From assembly GCF_001888165.1 (NCBI RefSeq), contig NZ_CP015455.1:372001-436000 (forward strand): a DNA stretch of 64,000 nt, read 5' to 3'. The notes below the pieces were generated by a model. That model saw only the letters and a list, made by a program, of their open reading frames with translations, ran no database searches and was not told the origin of the DNA. Made by a program: the position numbers and the translations under genes. Origin of the DNA: Syntrophotalea acetylenica. Lineage in GTDB: Bacteria; Desulfobacterota; Desulfuromonadia; Desulfuromonadales; Syntrophotaleaceae. This document shows, piece after piece, positions 26,538-33,823 of the stretch; position 1 is the stretch's first letter; the number at the start of each line of letters is the position of its first letter.

Positions 26538-26942
26538 ATGAACGATAAAAATATCACCGTGTCCGATAAAGACCAGAAAGATGTGCGCAGCCGTGAGGAA
26601 ACCCGTGCCCCGGAACGATATGCCGTACCGGTGGTCGATATTCTCGAAGGCGTCGATGGACTTGCCATGTACATCGATATGCCCGGGGTGGCCAAAGAGG
26701 ATATGACCATCCATCTCGAGCAGGGCATTCTTACCATCGAAGGCCGGGTCAAGGCCAAGGCCCCCGCCGAGGATATATACCGGGAATTCACCCTGGCCAA
26801 TTTTTACCGTCAATTCCGGATCCCGGAGGGGATCGATCAGGAAAAGGTATCCGCTTGTTATGCCCATGGTGTGCTTAACCTGTTGCTGCCGCGGGCCGAG
26901 ATGGCCAAGCCCCGCCGCATTGAAATCGCCCCGGGGGAGTAA
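26538..26942 (+). CDS. Hsp20/alpha-crystallin family small heat-shock protein (second)
   Basis: 134 residues starting MNDKNITVSDKDQKDVRSREET; AAAGGAG lies upstream. The alpha-crystallin domain (VVDILEGVDGLAMYIDMPGV; LEQGILTIEGRVK; YAHGVLNLLLPRAE) fills most of the protein, and the N-terminal arm is short and charged. It follows the first hsp20 after 53 bp and is probably transcribed with it. The two paralogs differ mainly in their N-terminal arms, so they may form mixed oligomers (inference). Confidence 0.92.
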   Translation: MNDKNITVSDKDQKDVRSREETRAPERYAVPVVDILEGVDGLAMYIDMPGVAKEDMTIHLEQGILTIEGRVKAKAPAEDIYREFTLANFYRQFRIPEGIDQEKVSACYAHGVLNLLLPRAEMAKPRRIEIAPGE

Positions 26943-26948
26943 GGCGAA

Positions 26949-27010
26949 GGTTCGAGGCCAAAGGGCCGAGGCCCGAGGATCAAGGGCAAATGACCAATGA
27001 CCAATGACGG
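26949..27010. repeat. Heptanucleotide-periodic array between hsp20 and clpB
   Basis: GG or TG dinucleotides recur every 7 bp at 26949, 26956, 26963, 26970, 26977, 26984, 26991, 26998 and 27005, the last units being exact AATGACC repeats. A similar array lies after clpB in the opposite orientation (29918-29960). Confidence 0.65.
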
Positions 27011-27054
27011 TTTTTTCCCCGCGTGATGCCGCCGGAGCGTAGTGCGTTTTTCTA

Positions 27055-27086
27055 CCTCCTCTTTTGACGCGCATCAAAAGAGGAGG
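27055..27086. promoter_or_regulatory. Perfect 13-bp inverted repeat upstream of clpB
   Basis: CCTCCTCTTTTGA (27055-27067) and TCAAAAGAGGAGG (27074-27086) with a 6-nt spacer. A shorter GC-rich hairpin (CGCGGGG, 27093-27099, with CCCCGCG, 27106-27112) follows. It does not resemble CIRCE and has no T-run. It could be an operator or an RNA structure in the clpB leader. Confidence 0.55.
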
Positions 27087-27200
27087 GTGCCGCGCGGGGG
27101 CGCAACCCCGCGGTGTTAAGGTTCGGTTTCACTCGGAAAATTATCCAGCGGCTAAAGCGTAGCTCGCAGCCAGGCTTTCAGGAAGGAGATGCTTGTTTTT

Positions 27201-29819
27201 ATGGATATCAACAAAATGACTCAAAAAACCCAGGAGGCTCTGCAGTCCGCCCAGGATATTGCCCTGAAGCGCGGCCACGTGGAAGTCGACGGGGAACACC
27301 TCCTGGCAGCCCTGCTGGAGCAGCAAGGCGGCCTGGTGCCGCGGCTGCTGCAGAAAATGAATGTGCAGGTCCCCGGCCTGACTGCTGCTCTGAGACAGGA
27401 ACTGGACCGTCGCCCCAGCGTTTCGGGTCCGGGGGTGGAAGGCGGCAAGATCTATGTTACCCAGCGCCTCAACCGGCTTCTGCTCAAGGCGGAAGAGGAG
27501 GCCAGGCACCTGCGCGATGAATTTGTCAGTGTCGAGCATCTGCTGTTGGCCCTCGTCGATGAAGGCGATGCCACGGCATCGGGCAAGCTGTTCAGGCAGT
27601 TCAACATTTCCCGCGACAAACTGCTGGAGGCCTTGACCGCCATCCGCGGCCATCAGCGGGTGACCAGCACTGATCCGGAAAGCACCTACGAAGCGCTGGA
27701 AAAATATGGGCGGGACCTGGTGCAGGAAGTCCAGAAGGGTAAGCTCGATCCGGTGATCGGACGTGATGCGGAGATCCGCCGGGTGATCCGTATCCTGTCG
27801 CGCAAGACCAAGAACAATCCGGTACTGATCGGCGAACCGGGGGTCGGTAAGACGGCCATCGTCGAAGGATTGGCCCACCGCATCGTTCGCGGTGATGTGC
27901 CCGAAGGATTGAAAAACAAGACCGTCTTCGCCCTCGACATGGGGGCGTTGGTCGCCGGCGCCAAATATCGTGGCGAATTCGAAGAACGCCTGAAGGCGGT
28001 GCTCAACGAAATCCGTTCCAGCGAAGGGCGTATCCTGTTATTCATCGATGAGTTGCACACCATTGTCGGGGCCGGCAAGGCCGAAGGTTCCATGGATGCC
28101 GGCAATATGCTCAAGCCGATGCTGGCCCGGGGCGAGTTGCACTGCATCGGGGCTACCACTCTGGACGAATACCGCAAATATATCGAAAAGGATGCCGCTC
28201 TCGAGCGACGCTTCCAGCCGGTGCTGGTCGATCAGCCGACGGTAGAGGACACCATCAGTATCCTGCGCGGACTCAAGGAACGCTTCGAGGTATTTCACGG
28301 CGTCCGTATTCAGGATAACGCCCTGGTAGCCGCCGCGACCCTGAGCAACCGCTATATCTCCGATCGTTTTTTGCCCGACAAGGCCATCGATCTGGTCGAT
28401 GAGGCCTGCGCCACTATCCGTACCGAAATCGACTCGCTGCCGGCGGAACTCGATGAGGTGACGCGCCGCGTTATGCAGTTGGAGATCGAGGAAGCGGCCC
28501 TGAAAAAGGAAAAGGATCCCGCCAGCAAGGCGCGTCTGGAAACTCTGCGCAAGGAACTGGCCGATCTCAAACATCAGGCCGATATATTGACGGCCCAGTG
28601 GGACAAGGAAAAGGGTGCCATCAAGGATGTGCAGGCACTGCGGGAACAGATCGAGCAGGTTCGCCAGCAGATCGAGGTCGCCGAGCGCAATTACGACCTC
28701 AACCGGGCGGCGGAACTCAAGCACGGCCAACTGCCGGAGCTGGAGCGGCGCCTTCATGAGCAGGAGCAGGGCTCGGCGGAAGAAGCCGGCGGCGCCCGGC
28801 TGCTGCGCGAAGAGGTGACGGAGGAGGAAATCGCCGAAATCATCTCCCGCTGGACCGGCATTCCGGTGACCCGGCTGGTTGAGGGAGAACGGGAAAAACT
28901 GCTGAAACTCGATGAAGTGCTGCACCAAAGGGTGGTCGGTCAGGACGAAGCGGTGCAGCTGGTGGCCGATGCGGTGATCCGCGCCCGCGCCGGGATCAAG
29001 GATCCGCGCCGGCCGATCGGTTCGTTTATCTTCCTGGGGCCGACCGGGGTCGGCAAGACCGAGCTGGCCAGGACTCTGGCCGAGGCGCTGTTCGACAGCG
29101 AGGACAACATGGTGCGCATCGACATGTCCGAATACATGGAGAAGCATACCGTAAGCCGCCTCATCGGCGCTCCTCCGGGGTATGTCGGTTACGAGGAAGG
29201 CGGGCAGCTTACCGAGGCGGTGCGGCGCAAACCCTACTCGGTCATCCTCTTTGACGAAATCGAAAAGGCACATCACGATGTGTTCAACGTGCTGCTGCAG
29301 ATCCTCGATGATGGCCGGGTAACAGATGCCCAGGGGCGCACCGTCGATTTCAAGAATACGGTGATCATTCTCACCTCCAACATCGGTTCGCAACACCTGC
29401 TGGAGGGGGTCAGCCCGGAGGGAGAAATCCGCGAGGCAGCCGGCAAGGCGGTCATGGCCGAACTGCGGCACCACTTCCGTCCGGAATTTCTCAACCGCGT
29501 GGACGATATCGTGCTGTTCAAGCCCCTCTCCCGGGAGGAGATCAAAAGAATCATCCATCTGCTGGCGGCCGATCTGCGTAAACGCCTGGCCGACCGGCGC
29601 ATTGGATTCGAAATCACCGATGCGGCCTGCGATTTGATCGCCCGCGACGCCTACGATCCGGTTTATGGCGCAAGGCCGCTGAAGCGTTATCTGCAGCACC
29701 ACCTCGAAACCCGCATCGGCCGGGCGTTGATCGGCGGCGATATTCATGAAGGAGCTACGATTAACGTTGACGAGCAGGCTGGAGAACTGGTGGTGACGCC
29801 ACAAAATCCCGAAGCCTGA
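27201..29819 (+). CDS. clpB: ATP-dependent disaggregase ClpB
   Basis: 872 residues from ATG 27201 ([14 protein letters not shown]), the conserved family start; ATG 27189 directly abuts the AAGGAG and is less likely. Layout: Clp N-terminal double repeat (1-150), first AAA+ with GEPGVGKT near residue 211 and LLFIDELHT, a coiled-coil middle domain (about 410-540, rich in Glu, Lys and Gln), and a second AAA+ with GPTGVGKT near 613. ClpB extracts proteins from aggregates with DnaK and small heat-shock proteins. It follows two hsp20 genes, forming a protein-rescue cluster, and ends at a strong terminator. Confidence 0.97.
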   Translation: MDINKMTQKTQEALQSAQDIALKRGHVEVDGEHLLAALLEQQGGLVPRLLQKMNVQVPGLTAALRQELDRRPSVSGPGVEGGKIYVTQRLNRLLLKAEEEARHLRDEFVSVEHLLLALVDEGDATASGKLFRQFNISRDKLLEALTAIRGHQRVTSTDPESTYEALEKYGRDLVQEVQKGKLDPVIGRDAEIRRVIRILSRKTKNNPVLIGEPGVGKTAIVEGLAHRIVRGDVPEGLKNKTVFALDMGALVAGAKYRGEFEERLKAVLNEIRSSEGRILLFIDELHTIVGAGKAEGSMDAGNMLKPMLARGELHCIGATTLDEYRKYIEKDAALERRFQPVLVDQPTVEDTISILRGLKERFEVFHGVRIQDNALVAAATLSNRYISDRFLPDKAIDLVDEACATIRTEIDSLPAELDEVTRRVMQLEIEEAALKKEKDPASKARLETLRKELADLKHQADILTAQWDKEKGAIKDVQALREQIEQVRQQIEVAERNYDLNRAAELKHGQLPELERRLHEQEQGSAEEAGGARLLREEVTEEEIAEIISRWTGIPVTRLVEGEREKLLKLDEVLHQRVVGQDEAVQLVADAVIRARAGIKDPRRPIGSFIFLGPTGVGKTELARTLAEALFDSEDNMVRIDMSEYMEKHTVSRLIGAPPGYVGYEEGGQLTEAVRRKPYSVILFDEIEKAHHDVFNVLLQILDDGRVTDAQGRTVDFKNTVIILTSNIGSQHLLEGVSPEGEIREAAGKAVMAELRHHFRPEFLNRVDDIVLFKPLSREEIKRIIHLLAADLRKRLADRRIGFEITDAACDLIARDAYDPVYGARPLKRYLQHHLETRIGRALIGGDIHEGATINVDEQAGELVVTPQNPEA

Positions 29820-29828
29820 ATGTGAAAC

Positions 29829-29861
29829 AAAAAAGCCCCGCGGATCCGGCGGGGCTTTTTT
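29829..29861. terminator. Bidirectional terminator between clpB and the response regulator
   Basis: AAAAAAGCCCCGC pairs exactly with GCGGGGCTTTTTT around a 7-nt loop and serves both convergent genes. Confidence 0.92.
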
Positions 29862-29917
29862 GACATCGCGAAAAGACAGGACTGCGAGGGCGAAAAGAAG
29901 AGAGGTTTTTGCATTCC

Positions 29918-29960
29918 ACGAACCTTGCACCTTGTCCCTTGAATCCCGCCCTTCATTCCT
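29918..29960. repeat. Heptanucleotide-periodic array after clpB
   Basis: CC or CT blocks recur every 7 bp (29923, 29930, 29937, 29944, 29951, 29958), read on the minus strand as AGGNNNN units like those at 26949-27010. The array overlaps the last codons of the response regulator gene. Confidence 0.55.
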
Positions 29961-30627
29961 CTATCTCAAACTTGTACCCGACCCCGTAGACCGACCGGAT
30001 CACCTCACACTCCGGATTTGCCGTTTCGATTTTCTTGCGCAGCTTCTTGATGTGGCTGTCGATGGTGCGATCTGAGACGATGCGCTGGTCACTGTAGATG
30101 CGATCCATGAGCTGTTCGCGGGAAAAGACGCGGCCGGGGTGGGCGGCGAGGTGTTGCAGAAGCTTGAATTCGACAGCGGTGAGATCGAGTTTGTGCCCGT
30201 TCAGGCTGGCGTGCAGGCTGGCTTCCTCAAGTACCAGTCCGGTGGCATGCAGGGTCGAGTGGCCGCCGCTGCGGCGAAGCACCGCCTTGACGCGGGCCAC
30301 GACTTCGCGGGGGCTGAAGGGCTTGCAGACATAGTCGTCGGCCCCCAGTTCCAGTCCGAGAAGCCGATCGATTTCCTCGATGCGGGCGGTGACCATGATG
30401 ATGGGTACATCGGAAAAGGTCCGAACCTCTTTGCAGATTTCCATGCCGTCGCGGCCGGGTAGCATCAGGTCCAGGAGGACCAGTGCCGGATGGTTTTCCC
30501 GCACCCAGGGGACGGCGTCGAGGCCGTCCGTGAGAATGTGGGGATCGAAATTTGCCTGACGCAGGTAATCGGCCATCAGCGAGGCGAGACGGGCTTCATC
30601 TTCGACAATCAGTATCTGGTTGTTCAT
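29953..30627 (-). CDS. OmpR/PhoB-family response regulator
   Basis: 224 residues. A receiver domain (ILIVEDEARLASLMADYL; phospho-Asp in LVLLDLMLPG; Lys in DYVCKPF) is followed by a winged-helix DNA-binding domain with FKLLQHLAAHPGRVFSREQLMDRIY and a C-terminal VYGVGYKFE. Closest in style to BaeR/RstA-type envelope-stress regulators. The kinase gene lies 4 bp upstream on the same strand. The divergent Spy/CpxP-like gene at 32308 is a plausible target. Confidence 0.93.
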   Translation of the reverse strand: MNNQILIVEDEARLASLMADYLRQANFDPHILTDGLDAVPWVRENHPALVLLDLMLPGRDGMEICKEVRTFSDVPIIMVTARIEEIDRLLGLELGADDYVCKPFSPREVVARVKAVLRRSGGHSTLHATGLVLEEASLHASLNGHKLDLTAVEFKLLQHLAAHPGRVFSREQLMDRIYSDQRIVSDRTIDSHIKKLRKKIETANPECEVIRSVYGVGYKFEIEE

Positions 30628-30631
30628 GGCT

Positions 30632-32071
30632 TTATCCGTTCAGTGGCAGAATGATGGCAATCCACAGGCCGCCCAGTGGCGAGGGGCGGGCCTCGATGGT
30701 TCCGTTGTGCGCTTCGACGATGTTCCGGCACAGCGCCAGGCCAAGACCTGCGCCGCCGTGTTGGCGGCTGCGGGAGTTTTCCACCCGGTAGAGACGGTCA
30801 AAAAGTCTGGGCAGGGAAGCTTCGGGAACTCCCGGCGCCGAGTCCATGAAGTTCAGTTGTATCGTGGTTTTTGTCATTTCGGCGGATATTTCCAGTTTGC
30901 CTCCGGGGTCGGTGTAGCGAAGGGTATTTTTGAGCAGGTTGGAAAAAAGCTGGCTCAGACGTTCCGCATCACCCTGAAACGGCAGGCTGGTGGCGATGCC
31001 CCGCATATGCAGGCCGATACCCTTGTCGTCGAATTCTGCCCGATGCGCTTCAGTCGTGTGTCGCAGCACTTCGGCAAGATCCATGGCCGATTTGCGGTAC
31101 TGCAGGGCACCGATGTCGCTGAGGGACAGTTCGTAAAGGTCGCCGACCAGGCGCTCAAGGCGCATGACTTCGCCATGCAGGGTTTCCAGGGTCTGTTCGG
31201 AAAGCGGGCGCACGCCATCCTGCACTGCCTCTATTTCGCCCCGCAGAATCGCCAGCGGTGTGCGTAATTCGTGGGAGATATCCGCGACCCAGCGCCGGCG
31301 CGATGCTTCATTGTTTTCCAGCGCTCTGGCCAGGGAATTGAAATCCCGGGCCAATTGCCCGAGTTCGTCACCGCCGGCTTCGTCGACCCGAATATCGTAG
31401 CGGCCCGCCGTCAGTCCGTGCGTGGCCTCGGCCAGGTTGGTGAGGCGCTTTACCATGCGTCGCGACAAAGGCAGCGACAGCAGCGCAACTGCCGCTGCCA
31501 CGAACAGGGAAAGAAAGATCATGGAGCGTCGCTGCTCCTGAGCAAAGCGCCGCTGATGATCATCGATGATGAACACCGGCGGCGTCAATCCCAGATAGCC
31601 AATGATGCGATTCTCGACGCTTATGGGGCGGAAAAGAATTTTGTCGACAGGGGTTGGAGAAGCATGAATCGGACGTTTTTCTCCATCCAGCAGACTGACG
31701 CGCCAATCGAAGGTCTGGTGCATGGGGGGGGCAGCTCGCTTCCGAGGCCGGAACCCGGGAGGAGCCGGCTCCGGTCCGCGTTTCGGAAACTCGTGACGGG
31801 TTGCGAACGGAATGTTTTCGTGGCGGCTGATCATCAGCAGATGTTTCCAGAGGCGCCGGTTGCCGTGCAGAAAATCCCAGGACCGGTGCTGCAGGTACGC
31901 CTCCTTGAGAAGGGTTTCCAGGCGGACGAGGCGTTCCTGCTCCATAGTGTTGACATAGCGCAGCAGGCTGCGTTCGAAGCTGAATTTGGTGATCAGGAAC
32001 ATGCTTACTACCACCAGCCCGGTGGCGGCGAGAAAAGCGAGATAAAGGCGATGTTTGATGCTCATTTTCAT
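30632..32071 (-). CDS. Membrane sensor histidine kinase (BaeS/CpxA-like)
   Basis: 479 residues. One N-terminal transmembrane helix (LYLAFLAATGLVVVSMFLI), a periplasmic domain of about 140 residues rich in Arg and Pro, a second helix (MIFLSLFVAAAVALLSLPL), then HAMP, HisKA with the phospho-His in ADISHELRTPL, and HATPase motifs (NLLKNTLRYT; GGAGLGLALC). Pairs with the regulator 4 bp downstream. The periplasmic sensor and the neighbouring Spy-like protein point to envelope stress sensing. Confidence 0.92.
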   Translation of the reverse strand: MKMSIKHRLYLAFLAATGLVVVSMFLITKFSFERSLLRYVNTMEQERLVRLETLLKEAYLQHRSWDFLHGNRRLWKHLLMISRHENIPFATRHEFPKRGPEPAPPGFRPRKRAAPPMHQTFDWRVSLLDGEKRPIHASPTPVDKILFRPISVENRIIGYLGLTPPVFIIDDHQRRFAQEQRRSMIFLSLFVAAAVALLSLPLSRRMVKRLTNLAEATHGLTAGRYDIRVDEAGGDELGQLARDFNSLARALENNEASRRRWVADISHELRTPLAILRGEIEAVQDGVRPLSEQTLETLHGEVMRLERLVGDLYELSLSDIGALQYRKSAMDLAEVLRHTTEAHRAEFDDKGIGLHMRGIATSLPFQGDAERLSQLFSNLLKNTLRYTDPGGKLEISAEMTKTTIQLNFMDSAPGVPEASLPRLFDRLYRVENSRSRQHGGAGLGLALCRNIVEAHNGTIEARPSPLGGLWIAIILPLNG

Positions 32072-32106
32072 TGAAGATTCCTGCTCTTTCGGTGCCGTTT
32101 TTTCGA

Positions 32107-32148
32107 TAAATAGTATCCATCCGGAAGCCCCGGATGAAAACTAAATAG
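32107..32148 (+). repeat. 28-nt hairpin element, copy 2, flanked by 7-bp direct repeats
   Basis: The element occupies 32114-32141 (arms CATCCGG and CCGGATG; ends TATC and AAAAC). TAAATAG stands directly on both sides (32107-32113 and 32142-32148), as expected of a target-site duplication. It lies in the divergent promoter region between the kinase and the Spy-like gene. Confidence 0.75.
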
Positions 32149-32307
32149 CATATCTTTGCGAATCTGAACCAGTGGTACCTGCGCAGTCGCCTGTTTTTCC
32201 TCAATTCCTTCATATTTTATCCCCATTGCCCGGGTATCTTTTCAGCATGAGCAGGCGCTGGATGGATTCGGGCGCCAAGGGTTCAACCCAAAACGAGGAG
32301 GCGAACA

Positions 32308-32871
32308 ATGCAACGAAAAGTATGGAAATGGATTGTCCCTGGCATGCTGTGTCTGATGATGGTGCCGGCTGTCGGCATGGCCTGGCAGAGGGCTCCGGAA
32401 GGCGGCCGTGGTGGTGGGTTTGCCAGCATGTGCAGGGCCGGAAAGGCAGGCAGGGATGGCGGGGCGCATGCTTATGGCTGGATGCGGATGCTTCAGAGGC
32501 TGGATCTGGACGAGGCACAACAGAAGCAGGTCGCCGGGATTCTCGATGAGCAGCGCCGGCAAGATCAGAAACTGCATGACAAATTGCGCGATGTGAGACG
32601 CGAAATGCGCAAGGTCATGGATCCGAAAACTTTCGATGAAAAACAATTGCGCAAGCTGGCCAGTCAGAAGGCGACGCTCCAGGCGGATCTCATGGTTGGC
32701 ATGGCGCGTACGCACCAGCGGATTTACAACCTGTTAAACGCCGAACAGAAGGAGCTGTTCGACTTTGCCGTAAAACTGCGGCGCATGGATGGAAACTGCC
32801 CCATGGGGCCTGAGCGTGGCATGCGCCGGCGGCCTCCCATGCCGTTTGCAGATGAGAAAGTCGCCGAGTAA
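32308..32871 (+). CDS. Spy/CpxP family periplasmic stress protein
   Basis: 187 residues with GAGGAGG before the ATG. A signal peptide (MQRKVWKWIVPGMLCLMMVPAVGMA) is followed by helices of the LTxxQ type: LDLDEAQQKQVAGILDEQRR and LNAEQKELFDFAVKLR, the paired motifs of the Spy/CpxP fold. Family members are periplasmic chaperones or inhibitors of envelope-stress kinases. Divergent from the two-component genes at 29953-32071, which probably control it. The extra Cys and the Gly/Arg-rich stretch after the signal peptide are not typical. Confidence 0.85.
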   Translation: MQRKVWKWIVPGMLCLMMVPAVGMAWQRAPEGGRGGGFASMCRAGKAGRDGGAHAYGWMRMLQRLDLDEAQQKQVAGILDEQRRQDQKLHDKLRDVRREMRKVMDPKTFDEKQLRKLASQKATLQADLMVGMARTHQRIYNLLNAEQKELFDFAVKLRRMDGNCPMGPERGMRRRPPMPFADEKVAE

Positions 32872-33214
32872 CAAGTCCCTGGATAGTCCCTCCGGCGGAA
32901 CACTGTGCAAATAATGTTTCAAAAGGGGCCCATCCGGAATTTCCGGATGGGCCTCCGCACAGTTTTCTGCCGAACTCGAGGATTGTTTGGCTGTAGCAGG
33001 AAAATCAGGGCGTTGCGCGGAGGCGGATGTGGCTATGCCGCAATCCGACATGCCCGGGCGCCGCTTCGATCCTCCGGCATGCGTTCGGAAAGGCTTGCGG
33101 TTGCAGCTTTCCTCGATGCTGGTAACCTTGCTTATGGGGGTTGCCGCAACCGACAATCCCAAAAAAATGATGCGGTTTTCTTGACAACCTCTTTATCGCG
33201 TGTTGGAGGAAGCC
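32872..33214 (+). other. Region between the Spy-like gene and the third hsp20
   Basis: 343 bp. It holds a perfect hairpin at 32927-32953 (GGCCCATCCGGAA with TTCCGGATGGGCC), probably the 3' end of the Spy-like message although no T-run follows. Its ATCCGGA core resembles the arms of the 28-nt element. The frame open at 32905-33240 has no family features. No sigma-54 element with correct spacing was found before hsp20. Confidence 0.5.
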
Positions 33215-33709
33215 ATGGGGAAAAAAGACAAAAAGCATGAAGACAAGGACGTGTTGGTCCCGGAGAAAGCGGAACTGGTTTCTCCGTTCGAGGAGATGGA
33301 ACGCTGGTTCGGGGATTTTTTCAATCGGCCGTCTTTCCCGCCCGTGTGGATGCCCCGGATGCGCCTGCCGAGCATGCAGCCGGTGACGCCATCCATCGAT
33401 ATTTACGAGGAGACGGATGCCGTGGTGGTCAAGGCGGAATTGCCGGGGATTGCCAAGGAGGATGTGGAGGTGAACGTCTCCGAGAACCTGCTGACCATTT
33501 CCGGTGAAAAAAAAGCCGAGGAAAAGGTCGAGCGCAAGGACTATCATCGCATCGAACGGTCTTACGGCAGTTTTTCCCGATCCATACGCCTACCTGCGGA
33601 AACCCTTGCCGATCAGGCCAAGGCGTCCTTCAAGGATGGCGTTCTTGAAATCCGCATTCCCAAAACCGAGGAAGCCAAACAGAAAAAACGCAAGATCGAG
33701 ATCGAATAG
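33215..33709 (+). CDS. Hsp20/alpha-crystallin family small heat-shock protein (third)
   Basis: 164 residues from ATG 33215 behind TTGGAGGA. A charged N-terminus (GKKDKKHEDKDV) and a Phe/Trp-rich segment (MERWFGDFFNRP) precede the alpha-crystallin domain (SIDIYEETDAVVVKAELPGI; SENLLTISGEKK; FKDGVLEIRIPKTEE). This is the common class-A type, more standard than the two sigma-54-linked paralogs at 26 kb. It is a single gene ended by a bidirectional terminator. Confidence 0.93.
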   Translation: MGKKDKKHEDKDVLVPEKAELVSPFEEMERWFGDFFNRPSFPPVWMPRMRLPSMQPVTPSIDIYEETDAVVVKAELPGIAKEDVEVNVSENLLTISGEKKAEEKVERKDYHRIERSYGSFSRSIRLPAETLADQAKASFKDGVLEIRIPKTEEAKQKKRKIEIE

Positions 33710-33736
33710 CATTTCTCAGAGAATGCTTGACACTTT

Positions 33737-33768
33737 GCAAAAAGGCCGGATTTTTCCGGCCTTTTTGC
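33737..33768. terminator. Bidirectional terminator between hsp20 and the GGDEF/EAL gene
   Basis: GCAAAAAGGCCGGA pairs with TCCGGCCTTTTTGC around a 4-nt loop. Confidence 0.9.
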
Positions 33769-33823
33769 GTTTCTTCCGCAGGTTTCCTGCGTATCGGTAT
33801 GCGCCGGTCTTGTCTTGTCGCTT

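Noticed and set aside
32927-32953. Hairpin after the Spy-like gene as another copy of the 28-nt element
   Set aside because: It shares only the ATCCGGA core; length, ends and flanks differ, so it is treated as an mRNA 3' hairpin.
32905-33240. 111-residue open frame between the Spy-like gene and hsp20
   Set aside because: Arg/Cys-rich composition typical of a random GC-rich frame; it overlaps the hsp20 start and covers a hairpin.
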